Shown one piece after another: positions 6,362 through 16,100 of a DNA stretch of 32,964 nt. Position numbers and translations under genes: made by a program. Within the stretch, counting starts at the first letter, position 1. Every line of letters begins with the position of its first letter. The stretch comes from Spirochaetaceae bacterium (GTDB lineage: Bacteria; Spirochaetota; Spirochaetia; Treponematales; Breznakiellaceae): positions 1 to 32,964 of the forward strand of contig JAIRSB010000076.1 of NCBI GenBank assembly GCA_031255655.1, in the 5' to 3' direction. Below the pieces are notes generated by a model. It did not search any database and was not told the origin of the DNA. It saw only the letters and a list, made by a program, of their open reading frames with translations.

Positions 6362-8435
6362 CACAAACAAAGAATTTTGGTATTGGATCGAGCTTATCGG
6401 CTTTGATCATTCCGCTTCAGATTTCGGCACCGCTGAGTTTTTGGGGCGGCTTGCGCAAAAGCCGACGGGCATTTCTTTATTGTTTTCCGATATCGATTTT
6501 GTCAATCTTCACGATTCATCCAAACGAGGTATTCCGTTGCGGCCGTGTGACTGTTCGTACGGCGGACATCGCCAAAGTGAGGAGCGCGAGCGTCAGGAAT
6601 GGACTGGCACACAGCTTGTCGGCTTGGTTTCCGCTCTGAAAAAGCAGGGAATTAAAGTTGTTTTCAGTCTATTCAATTTTTTTGTCTATATCGGCGACGA
6701 TAAAAGGGCGGTGTACGGCGATTTTATCAGCCGTAACCCTGAGTTAAGAGACATCGCGCCCGACGGAACAAAAGGCCTTTCCGTCAATGTGTTAAAACGG
6801 TTTGCGGATGGCAGGTTTTATGAGGATTATCTGTTTCAAAAGATAAAAGAGGTCATCGATTGCTACGGCTTTGACGGCTTGCAGCTTGCGGACGGGCTAT
6901 CCAGCAGTCGTCCGAGCCTAGAGAATTCGGATTTTTCCGACGATACGGTATCCCAGTTTTTCGAGTGGGGAAAGGCAGAAAACGGAAACACCTTCATAGA
7001 GAAAATGTTGTCCGTGGGGGTTTTGCCGACGGTCGGCAGCGAGGATGGCTATAGGCAGAGGCGGGACATCATTTTAGACGACTTTCGTTACGAGTTTACA
7101 GTTTTTTTAACGGAACGTTGGCGGCGGTTTTATGCAAAGCTGCATGATAGATTGGTTTGCGCAGGTCACACTGTAATTGTAAATAGCACGTGGACAAGGG
7201 GCCCCTTTGAGGCACTGTACCGTTACGGCTTAGATTACGCAAAGGCTTTTGAAAAAGGCGGCTTTTACGGGATTATGATTGAAGATGTTTCAGCGACAAG
7301 AGCGATCATGTCCGACGAGGATCAGGGCGGGTTTCACTTGAATCCTGAGGAGCGCAGGTATTGCGTATATGAGTACGATCTGATGCAGTCGGAAATCAAA
7401 ACCTATCTGCCGAAGGTGAAACAGCTGACAATGTCCTCTGTCAAGGACACGCAGGAGCAATGGGACGTTCTCCGCCATGCGCCGACGGCGTTGGAGCGTG
7501 CCATCCTGCGGCGCAGCAACTGCCCGGTGCTGACGGAAAACGGGTATGCTAACACCTCCGAGGGGGCATGGTATTGCCTGAGTGACAGTATGCGACAGGC
7601 GGATTGGGAAATCATATCGGAAAAGGAAGGGGTTGCAAATTCGGGGGATTCCGTTTCCGGCTTTTCCGGCGCGGTATTTTTGTTTAGCGAGACGCTTTTG
7701 TATCCACAGCTGAATCGCTACATTGAAAAAAGGGCTTATAGTTCGAATCTTATTTATACCGCCCTAACGACCGCTGGATTGACCGTTGGCGGTTCGGCAA
7801 CGACAGAAGGACTGGCGCGTCATCCGAAAAAGATGTCGGTAATCGCGGTGGACCCGGGGCTTATGACGGCTGCGGAGCAGGACGCGCTTGCGGCATGCGG
7901 CGGCGCCGTAGTGTCCATCGGCGTTCGTGCTGAAAAGCTCGGGAGGCCGGCGTTTGAAGCGAATTACGGATTGTATGACGTGTGTTTTTACGGCACAGTG
8001 TTTTCTGAGGGCGCATTACAGGAACTACATGCAGCCCTAAGCGCGAATGCCCAAAAAATACGCTGTGATTCCTTCTCTAATTCCGAGGATAGGGGTATTT
8101 GGACACAGCCGTTACAATACGAAAGGCATACGACGCGCTTTATGCGGATGCTCGCGGATTTTATAAATAAGGCCTGTGCCTTGCCGCACACACTCCCGAC
8201 GGAATACGAATGCAAGCTGACGGCGTTCTGGCTGAAAAGCGGTGTACTGCGTCTTTTGATAACCTCTGATGAAAACACCTATGCGCTGCCGAAAATCGAA
8301 GTTGGACTGCCGATCGTGTCTGCGCGTTCGCGCACAAAGTACCGCGGATACGAAATCCCCTATGAGGGAAGTGTTTTCAGCGTTCGCGTCCCGCCGAAAG
8401 GCATGGAAATCGTTGATATAGAGGTGAGACAATGA
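6351..8435 (+). CDS. Large cytoplasmic glycosidase-like protein, family not recognised
   Basis: 694 residues without signal peptide. The first 380 residues look like a TIM barrel: alternating strand-like segments such as KVVFSLFNFF, DGLQLADGL, HTVIVNSTW and YGIMIEDVS, with acidic residues at strand ends that could be catalytic. A segment near 510-550 (MSVIAVDPGLMTAAEQDAL, then GGAVVSIG) resembles the Rossmann-like middle domain that follows the barrel in GH42-type beta-galactosidases, and a beta-rich C-terminal domain follows. I cannot assign a known family. The start overlaps the previous gene by 11 bases and the end overlaps the permease gene by ATGA, so it is translationally coupled on both sides. 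The substrate is probably an oligosaccharide imported by the neighbouring ABC system. Confidence 0.7.
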   Translation: MVNNTNKEFWYWIELIGFDHSASDFGTAEFLGRLAQKPTGISLLFSDIDFVNLHDSSKRGIPLRPCDCSYGGHRQSEERERQEWTGTQLVGLVSALKKQGIKVVFSLFNFFVYIGDDKRAVYGDFISRNPELRDIAPDGTKGLSVNVLKRFADGRFYEDYLFQKIKEVIDCYGFDGLQLADGLSSSRPSLENSDFSDDTVSQFFEWGKAENGNTFIEKMLSVGVLPTVGSEDGYRQRRDIILDDFRYEFTVFLTERWRRFYAKLHDRLVCAGHTVIVNSTWTRGPFEALYRYGLDYAKAFEKGGFYGIMIEDVSATRAIMSDEDQGGFHLNPEERRYCVYEYDLMQSEIKTYLPKVKQLTMSSVKDTQEQWDVLRHAPTALERAILRRSNCPVLTENGYANTSEGAWYCLSDSMRQADWEIISEKEGVANSGDSVSGFSGAVFLFSETLLYPQLNRYIEKRAYSSNLIYTALTTAGLTVGGSATTEGLARHPKKMSVIAVDPGLMTAAEQDALAACGGAVVSIGVRAEKLGRPAFEANYGLYDVCFYGTVFSEGALQELHAALSANAQKIRCDSFSNSEDRGIWTQPLQYERHTTRFMRMLADFINKACALPHTLPTEYECKLTAFWLKSGVLRLLITSDENTYALPKIEVGLPIVSARSRTKYRGYEIPYEGSVFSVRVPPKGMEIVDIEVRQ

Positions 8436-9304
8436 ATGGTATGGCAAAAGGAAAATTGAAAAGAATAAGCGATTATTCACCCAAGCGTCCCCGTGCGGTT
8501 TTTATCATTGTGTTCATTCTGTTTATGATATACGCTTTGTCGCTGATTTTCCCGTTTTTCTATATTATCAATAACTCTTTAAAAACCAATTACGAATTTT
8601 TAACACGGGTATGGTATTTGCCCCAAAAGCCAAATGTCGAAAACTACAGGCTCATTTTTCAGGAATACAATATTTTGTCCATGTTCGGTTTTACATTGTA
8701 TTTTGCTGTTGTTGGAACAATATTGTCTATTTTTACGTCGGCGACCATGGCATACTTGCTTTCTAAGTTCAAGTTTTTTGGCAGCAGTTTTCTATTTGTC
8801 GTGGCCATTACGTTTATGGTAATCCCCTCTCTTGGGACAACGGCGGCAGCGTATCAATTGATGAATAATTTAAGGCTCATCGACAATCCGGTGTTGATCA
8901 TGGTGACGTATTGCGGACCGTTCGGAGCATATTTCCTTTTGCTGTACGGCTACTTTAAAGGTGTCGCATGGGATTATGCGGAAGCGGCAAAGATAGACGG
9001 GGCAGGAAATTTCACAATTTTCTTTCGTATCATGATGCCGCAGGCGGTTGCCGGTCTTACCGCGGTGGCCTTCATGCAGTTTATTGGGATATACAACGAC
9101 TACTTTATGCCATATATGTATTTACCGTCCATTCAAACGCTTGCGACGGGCTTGCAGTCTTTGTCCATAAATGCCTCAAATACAGGGGCATATACGGAAA
9201 TGTTTGCCGCGATGGCAATCGCGACCGTTCCGATTATTATACTGTTCATGTTTATGCAAAAAACGGTCATAAACAACACGATTGCCGGTGGATTAAAGGG
9301 ATAA
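8432..9304 (+). CDS. ABC sugar transporter permease, MalG type
   Basis: 290 residues with six predicted membrane helices. The ATPase-contacting EAA loop is clear: YAEAAKIDGAGNFTIFFRIM at about residues 187-206. The N-terminus is cytoplasmic and basic (KGKLKRISDYSPKRPR). This is the second-permease type of carbohydrate (CUT1) importers. The start overlaps the upstream stop by ATGA, and GAGGTGAG precedes it. Its usual partners, the binding protein and the MalF-type permease, follow after one intervening lipoprotein gene, which is an unusual order. No ATPase gene is in the window, so a shared MsiK-like ATPase from elsewhere is expected. Confidence 0.93.
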   Translation: MNGMAKGKLKRISDYSPKRPRAVFIIVFILFMIYALSLIFPFFYIINNSLKTNYEFLTRVWYLPQKPNVENYRLIFQEYNILSMFGFTLYFAVVGTILSIFTSATMAYLLSKFKFFGSSFLFVVAITFMVIPSLGTTAAAYQLMNNLRLIDNPVLIMVTYCGPFGAYFLLLYGYFKGVAWDYAEAAKIDGAGNFTIFFRIMMPQAVAGLTAVAFMQFIGIYNDYFMPYMYLPSIQTLATGLQSLSINASNTGAYTEMFAAMAIATVPIIILFMFMQKTVINNTIAGGLKG

Positions 9305-9321
9305 AAAACAAGGGGGTTTTT

Positions 9322-10719
9322 ATGAAAAAGAGGAATTGGAAGATCATCATTGTGGCAATGGTTACACTGCTTACGGGTGCGCTGGGCGCGTGTTCGAAGC
9401 CTGTAGCGATTCCGGAGTACACTTCGGACGAGTCATTTCGTTTTGCCGCGTACATGCCGCCGCCGGGCGCAAATGTCGGTCTGGGTGAGCTGAAAAACAA
9501 TCCGGATCACATCACTGACGAAAATTATAAGGGCATTTCTGATTGCGGTTTTGATCATGTTTACGCGATTTACGAATATGCGCAAGAGCAAGTTTTGCGC
9601 GCGCTGGATTTTAGCGAAAAGTACGACTTGAAATATTTGGCGAGAGTCCCGGCAATCAGTAATCATGCCAGTCGTAACGCGACACCGATGACCGAACTCA
9701 GCGAAACATTGCAACAGACAATGAAAAACGCTGTCAGCGCCTACAAGGATCATCCTGCGTTTGCCGGCATCGTCGGATCGGACGAGCCGTACGCGAACAT
9801 GTTTTCCACTGTGGGCTTGATCAAAAGCTTTTTTCAGGAATATTTGCCGGATAAAGAATTCTTTGTCAATATGATACCCATCGCCTTTGGCGGAGAGGAT
9901 GATTATTCGACATTCGGCGCGGAGACTTATACGGATTTCATCCGGCAGTATATCGACGAGATCAACCCGGATTTTCTCAGCTATGACAAATATCCGTATC
10001 TGAGAGATGCTGCGGGAAACCCGGATCTGATCATCAATTATTTCCGGAATATGGAGGTGTTTGCCGAGCAGTCTAAGGCTACCGGTCTGCCGTTCCAGTT
10101 CTTTTTACTGACCATGGGTCATCATGCCTACCGCACACCCGAAACCTACGCGGATATTGCGTTTCAGATTTACACCGATATGGCGTTTGGCGCGAGGGGC
10201 GCGGCAACGTTCACCTATTGGACGACCATGTCCATGGGTGAAAACATCACGCACGGGCTTGTCGATTGGTACGGAAACAAGCAGCAGTCATGGTACTCTA
10301 TGCAGGAAGTCATTTCCGAGGTTCGCGCATTAGAGGATGCGTACATGAATTTTGATTGGCAGTCTATGATCGCGTTTGAAGCGGATGAGGACTATCCGAA
10401 CTATCAATTCGAGAACTTGCGAACCGCCGCGGTCGTACATGCCGGTGACGATACCGGGCACGCCCGCTTAAAAAGCATAGGCGGTGATAACGATTATTTG
10501 GCGGGAGCATTTACAGATAAGGATGGACGGGACGGCTTTATGCTGGCCAATGCATCCGATCCCGGGCTTGATGTCACCGTCAACCTCGAGATAGAGTTCA
10601 ATGATGCGCAAAAGGTACTGGTTTACAAGAAGGGTCGATCGGTTGTTTACAACCTGAAGAAAGGGAAATTTAACGCAGTTTTGAATCCGGGCGAAGGTCA
10701 ATTCGTTATTCCGATCTAA
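9322..10719 (+). CDS. Surface lipoprotein with glycosidase-like barrel, family not recognised
   Basis: 465 residues. Start 9322 is set by AAGGGGG at about 9310-9316; the open frame extends upstream but only overlaps the permease gene. The signal peptide ends in the lipobox LGAC (Cys24), so the protein is anchored outside the membrane. The body reads like a TIM barrel: GISDCGFDHVYAIYEY, LKYLARVPAI, FAGIVGSDEPY (Asp and Glu that could be catalytic), FLSYDKYPYL, FQFFLLTMG, and GARGAATFTYWT, followed by a small beta domain (about 380-465). This matches the layout of glycoside hydrolases with a GH42/GH2-like barrel, but no family signature is certain. Its place between the two permease genes suggests it trims the glycan before uptake. 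Confidence 0.7.
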   Translation: MKKRNWKIIIVAMVTLLTGALGACSKPVAIPEYTSDESFRFAAYMPPPGANVGLGELKNNPDHITDENYKGISDCGFDHVYAIYEYAQEQVLRALDFSEKYDLKYLARVPAISNHASRNATPMTELSETLQQTMKNAVSAYKDHPAFAGIVGSDEPYANMFSTVGLIKSFFQEYLPDKEFFVNMIPIAFGGEDDYSTFGAETYTDFIRQYIDEINPDFLSYDKYPYLRDAAGNPDLIINYFRNMEVFAEQSKATGLPFQFFLLTMGHHAYRTPETYADIAFQIYTDMAFGARGAATFTYWTTMSMGENITHGLVDWYGNKQQSWYSMQEVISEVRALEDAYMNFDWQSMIAFEADEDYPNYQFENLRTAAVVHAGDDTGHARLKSIGGDNDYLAGAFTDKDGRDGFMLANASDPGLDVTVNLEIEFNDAQKVLVYKKGRSVVYNLKKGKFNAVLNPGEGQFVIPI

Positions 10720-10735
10720 TGGAGGGGAGAAAATC

Positions 10736-12142
10736 ATGATGAAAAATGCAATGAGAAAAACCATACTTTTAATTTTGTCGTTGGTGTTATGCGTAACGGC
10801 GATGACGTCATGCGTCGATCCGGATTCGGATCCGAGCCGTCCGATAAAATTGAAAATTTCATTTTACAAGGGCGGGTTTGGCGATGCGTGGTTAAAGGCC
10901 GTTGCCGCAGAATTCGAAGCGGTCCACACTGACGTGAAGGTCGTCTTGGAAGGGAAGTCCGATATGGACGGTATCAATCGCGATCGATTGAATATGAGTA
11001 CGCCGCCCAGTCAGCTGGGAGACATTGTTTCGGTCATAAATCCCGTATATTTCGCGGAGTACGTCCGAAACAAAAAACTCGTGGATCTGACCGATCTTTA
11101 TGATGAAGAGGTGGAAAACGGAAAGACCATGAATGATTATGTCGATCCGGACTTTTTGAAATTTGTTACCGTGGATGAAAAGCATTACGGTATTCCATGG
11201 GAAGGCGCGGTGACAGGCTTTGTTTATAATGTCAAGATGTTCGAGCTTTACGGCTGGGAAGTCCCCGAAACGATGGGCGATTTCTTTAACCTCTGTACCG
11301 AGATAAAGGCCGACACACAGGGCACCGTAGCGCCGCTTGTGTACGCAGGAGCGATCGGCGGCTATTTTATCAATATTTTATATGCGTGGATGTCGCAGTA
11401 TGAAGGGGAAGAGGGAACGGATGAGTTTTTTGCACTTGAAAACCCCGAGGTCTACCAAAAGGAAGGACGCCTAAAAGCCTACCAGCAGATGGGAAAAATT
11501 ATGGGCGACAAAACGAATATCCTAGAGGGATCAAAAGGATTCGACCATCTTGGTGCGCAACGCGAGTTTATCCAGGGTAAGGCGGCGATGACCGTTGGCG
11601 GAACATGGATCGAAACGGAAATGAAATCGTATCTTAAGGATGTTCCGGGCTTTGAAATGGCGCTTTTCCCGGCGCCGTCGGTGACGGACGATAAATTGGA
11701 TAAAAACGGCAATCCCATTCGTACCGTCAGCAGCGGAAACTGTGATTTGCTCGCAATAGCCGAGGCATCAAAAAACAAGGAAATTGCAAAAGAATTTCTC
11801 AAGTTTATGAACCGTCAGGAGATGCTAAACACATATACCCTCAACACCGGAGGAAATGCGCGCCCGTTTACGTATGAGAAAACGGACTGGTCGGACACAC
11901 AATTGACCAAGTTTGCAAAGAGTTCCATCGAGATATGGCAAAAGGCGGACAATATCTTCCCCTACAGTACGGCGTCCATCTATTTGGAGGGACAAGTGTC
12001 ATTTTTTCCTGCCGAGCAAGGGCAGCCTGCGGTTTATATGCAGAACGCTTCGTCTTTGAATGATGCCGCGGTGCGTGCACAGTATCTATACACAAGAGAC
12101 TACACATTGGCGCAAAACGCGTTTATTAAACATAACGGCTAA
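10736..12142 (+). CDS. Sugar-binding lipoprotein of ABC importer (family 1)
   Basis: 468 residues. A hydrophobic signal peptide ends in the lipobox MTSC (Cys26). The mature protein has the family 1 solute-binding pattern: ISFYKGGFGDAWLKAVAAEF near the start, IVSVINPVYFAEY, YGIPWEGAVTGFVYN, and FIQGKAAMTVGGTW in the second lobe. Such proteins capture oligosaccharides and deliver them to MalF/MalG-type permeases. GGAGGGGAG at 10721-10729 is a strong ribosome binding site. It lies between the lipoprotein hydrolase and the MalF-type permease. Ligand specificity cannot be read from the sequence; the neighbouring enzymes point to an N-acetylhexosamine-containing glycan. Confidence 0.93.
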   Translation: MMKNAMRKTILLILSLVLCVTAMTSCVDPDSDPSRPIKLKISFYKGGFGDAWLKAVAAEFEAVHTDVKVVLEGKSDMDGINRDRLNMSTPPSQLGDIVSVINPVYFAEYVRNKKLVDLTDLYDEEVENGKTMNDYVDPDFLKFVTVDEKHYGIPWEGAVTGFVYNVKMFELYGWEVPETMGDFFNLCTEIKADTQGTVAPLVYAGAIGGYFINILYAWMSQYEGEEGTDEFFALENPEVYQKEGRLKAYQQMGKIMGDKTNILEGSKGFDHLGAQREFIQGKAAMTVGGTWIETEMKSYLKDVPGFEMALFPAPSVTDDKLDKNGNPIRTVSSGNCDLLAIAEASKNKEIAKEFLKFMNRQEMLNTYTLNTGGNARPFTYEKTDWSDTQLTKFAKSSIEIWQKADNIFPYSTASIYLEGQVSFFPAEQGQPAVYMQNASSLNDAAVRAQYLYTRDYTLAQNAFIKHNG

Positions 12143-12159
12143 AAGGAGAATCTTTCCGT

Positions 12160-13095
12160 ATGGCAAAGCTCGCAAGAGGCCCCCGTACAATACGGCGCAA
12201 TACGAAAAATGATAAAATATTCATAGCGGTCATGGCAATACCTCTCTTATTGCAGTTTGCTGTTTTTACGATTTATGTGAATATTTCCTCAATTTTCATG
12301 GCGTTTCAGCGTATCGATTACGAAACCAACAAAGTGGTTTTGGCGGGGCTTTACAATTTCAAAGTATTCTTTGTGAATTTCGGACAGAGCGACTTTTGGC
12401 CGCGTGCGATATTCAATTCCTTGGGTTACTTTCCGGTAACTGCATTGATTACGCTGCCGCTGTCCATTTTTGCAGGGTACTTTCTGTACAGGAAGATATG
12501 GTTTCACAATTTTTTCAAGGTTGTGTTTTTCCTCCCGAATATTATTTCTATCATTGTGCTTGGCATGTTCTTTAAAAACATGTTCGACCCGTCCATCGGT
12601 CTTGTGAACCGCTTTTTGATGGATGGTTTCAAGGTGCCAAGGGGAGACATTCCGCTTTGGTTCATGGACAAAAATATCGCGATGTGGATGCTGTATCTGT
12701 ACGCGGTGTGGGCGGGGATTGGCTATAATGTCATACTTATTTTCGGGGCGATCAGTCGTATTCCTATCGAAGTGATGGAATCCGCGCGGTTAGACGGGAT
12801 TGGCGTATTTAAGGAAATCGTAAAGATTGTCGTTCCGATCATCTGGCCAACGATCACAACTATGACGGTATTCTGCGTGATGACGGTATTTTCGCAGTTC
12901 ATGCATCCACTAATCTTGACGCCGGGGACACCCGCGTCAACGCAAACCATAGCATACGTCATCATAACCAGTGTAAAGAACGGAAATTACTATGCGTCCG
13001 CTGCTGTGGGTCTGATCTTTACTGTGGTGGCGGTCCCGATTATTATGCTGGTTCGAAGGATTATGGAGCGTATGTTTGATACGGTGGAGACGTAA
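12160..13095 (+). CDS. ABC sugar transporter permease, MalF type
   Basis: 311 residues with six predicted membrane helices and a basic cytoplasmic N-terminus. The EAA loop is ESARLDGIGVFKEIVKIVVP at about residues 207-226. It follows the binding-protein gene by 17 bases with AAAGGAGAA as ribosome binding site. Together with the MalG-type permease at 8432 and the binding protein at 10736 it makes a CUT1 importer complete except for the ATPase. Confidence 0.93.
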   Translation: MAKLARGPRTIRRNTKNDKIFIAVMAIPLLLQFAVFTIYVNISSIFMAFQRIDYETNKVVLAGLYNFKVFFVNFGQSDFWPRAIFNSLGYFPVTALITLPLSIFAGYFLYRKIWFHNFFKVVFFLPNIISIIVLGMFFKNMFDPSIGLVNRFLMDGFKVPRGDIPLWFMDKNIAMWMLYLYAVWAGIGYNVILIFGAISRIPIEVMESARLDGIGVFKEIVKIVVPIIWPTITTMTVFCVMTVFSQFMHPLILTPGTPASTQTIAYVIITSVKNGNYYASAAVGLIFTVVAVPIIMLVRRIMERMFDTVET

Positions 13096-13154
13096 AAGAA
13101 AAGGTAAATGAAAAGAGTAAAAAGGGACGAAAAACGATGAGAGGGAAGGTATTT

Positions 13155-16100
13155 ATGAAAAAGAAGCTAAGAGGGTTGATTGTTGCGTTGTCACTCATTA
13201 TGGTGATGAGCGCAGGAATGATGGGTGTGCTTGCGAGCGGACAGGGTGTGGAGTTTGTGACAAAGAAACCGGAAAAGCAATCTCAGCTGGATACCGGTAG
13301 GCTGGTATTTGAAAAGGCCCTTGGAAAGGCTGTGTCGCTTGTGTCGAAAAAGACCTATTCTGGGGGGTATACTGCGGAGTTTTCGTATTATTCCCATGCC
13401 GGCGGTTATTATGACGACGCCATGGACGGAGATTTTTTTGTGACGCTTGGCCATGACGATCCAAATACAGTGCCGGATATAGCAGACGATAATGCATCCG
13501 GTCTGACGCTTGCTATCAGGGCGGCTGTGCTTGCATATAACGGAAATGTCGTGACTTCAGCGCCGGAAGCGATAGACCTTAGGGCTCCACTGGACGGATA
13601 TGCACTCAACAGAGAGGTGCTGTTCCGGTTTGTGGTATCAGGTACGACGGCGGATGTGTATTTCGATTTTGCGGACACAGCAAACGCGCTTTCTACAAAG
13701 CGTGCGACAATAACGGCACCGGATGCGGCGCTGTTTGACGGGCATATCGTTCTTACCGCCAACCAGAATATCTTAGAAGCTGACTTGTTATCGGAGCGGC
13801 GCATCAGCTATTTCAGCGTCAAGCAGGAAGAAACGGAGGACCTCGACTATTTCGTCGATCTTACGAATTGGAATACGTTGGGCGACGCGGCAAAGCTTCG
13901 GCTCACCGGCAATCAGGATTTTTTGATGCGTCACAATACTCGTAAGCATATTCCTTCGTCGAATGCGTATACCAAAGTCGGTCTTGCAAACGATACAGAT
14001 GCTGTACTGGACATCGAATTTATGTTCGCGACGAGTTGGCCGGCTCAGCCTTTTGACGCGGGCATACTGTTTAATATGCCCCAAAAAGATAGCGCGGCGA
14101 CGGACGAAGGCGTGTATTACTTGGAAATAAACCGCAACTCATACGTTAGCTTGTATCGCGGAGACGGAACAGCGAAGGTCCTTGTGTCGGGGGCGCAAAG
14201 TTCAGTCGGCGTATACTTGCATAATCAAACGCTGAAAATCGGGCTTACCGTTACGAAAAACGGCGAGTTCAGCTTGAAAGGGCAATGCGTCACATACCCC
14301 CAGAACCCGTGGGAGGACGCGTTTTCCGAGCGCTTCACGGCAAGCGGCATAGAGGCGGAGGGCTATATCGCCTTTACTGCAAATCTGGCAAGCTATGCAG
14401 ACGCAGCAAATGCTTATTTCGCACAGTTTAAAGACATTGAACTCAAGGGGAATATGAAGCCCTCGCTTATTTCTATTGCGCTGAATAAGGACGCTCTTTT
14501 ATCAGCGTGGGAGGGCGATACGATCAACCTAAGCACTGAGCTTGTTTCCGATCCTGAGGGCGCAACCTTCTCATATACAGTGACGGAAGGCGCGGCATTG
14601 GTGGAATTAACGGGAAACACGCTACAATGCAATGCGGCGGGTCGCGTAACACTGCGCGTATCGGCGGATATCGATCCGCGTTTTTACGATGAGGTGAGCT
14701 TTTCGATTCATGAAACCGTTCCCATAATGGATTATTCTCTTACGGAGAACTTTTCCGAGTTAAAAGGACATTGGGATCTGAATGACGACGAGGGGAATCT
14801 TGGCGTTTCGGGAAATAAGCTCGTATTCACGAATGATTATAATGACGATCCAAACGGCGCAGCCAGGTTGATTTTAAATGCAGCATTTGCGGTAGACAGT
14901 GCATCGGATACGGTGTTCGACGTAACCTTTACGGGTGCATTTGGCACGGACATCCGAGATCTGAGAGAAAAGCTTTCCTACGGCCTTTTATTCGGTATGA
15001 AAGACAAGGATGCAAAAGCGAACGACGCGGGAGTCGGATTTGTTCGAATCTTTAGCCACAAAACAGAGGTCTATAACGGCGCGGACAAGGTTGTGCCGGC
15101 CTACAAAGGATCAAGAACATCGGAAAACTCGGACGTGTATTGGGACACCATTCCCATCACGATCCGCGCGGTAGCAAAGAAAGACGGAACACTGGAGTTG
15201 TACAGAGGCTATTCGCATCCGGGCGGGACTCCGGTTTACGAGCAGATAACCGAGCTTTTTGCGGTATATTCCGGATTCGATTTCAGCGGATATATCGCGC
15301 TCACGTCTTATTGTGAAAAGCCCGATCCTGCGACAAATTATACGGCGACGGTTTCTAATTTTAACATCAGCGGCAAGGTGAATTTGACGAGCCTCGAGGT
15401 GGTACGAATCACGCTTGCCGAAGCGCAGCTTCGCAGTATGAGCGTGGGGATGACCGCATCGCTCGATGCGAGCGTCCTGGTTAATTTGCCCGGACAAACG
15501 ATCGCGCCGGTCTTCAGCATTACAAGCGGCGACACGCACGCCGAAATCGTGGACGGAAACAAGTTTAAAGCACTGTCACAAGGTAGTGTTGTTTTGAGAG
15601 CGGCGGCGGAAGGCCATCCCGATAAATTTACCGAATTTACAGTTGAGATACAAAACTACAATACGGTGCAATACGATAAGGTTGAAAATTTTGCTTCCCT
15701 GAATCGGGGAGACTGGACACTGAATGACGGGGACGGGAATTTCCTGTTGGATTCCGGACTTTTCATTACATCCGACTTTAATTCTGATCCGCACGGAGCG
15801 GGAAGCCTTGTCTCAAACCATATGTTTTTCCCCGACGCGGATTCGGAAACGGTTTTTGACATCCAGTTTTCCACGACGCATACCGATCTTGAAGGCCGCC
15901 TACACCGGAACGCAAATTTCAATTGGGGGATCCTGTTCGGCATGTCTTCGCAGAACAGCAAAATCGGGGATGCCGGCACAGGGTTTTTCAAGGTGAACCA
16001 TCTGACCTCTACTGCTTTTTATGAGAACAAGCAGTTGGTTCCGGAATACAAGTCCGACCACCAAAGCGAAAGCTATCAGGTTTACGCGCAGGCCCCGTGC

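Noticed and set aside
8968..9321. Upstream extension of the lipoprotein frame over the permease gene
   Set aside because: It overlaps the clear permease coding sequence in another frame. The ribosome binding site, signal peptide and lipobox all mark 9322 as the start.
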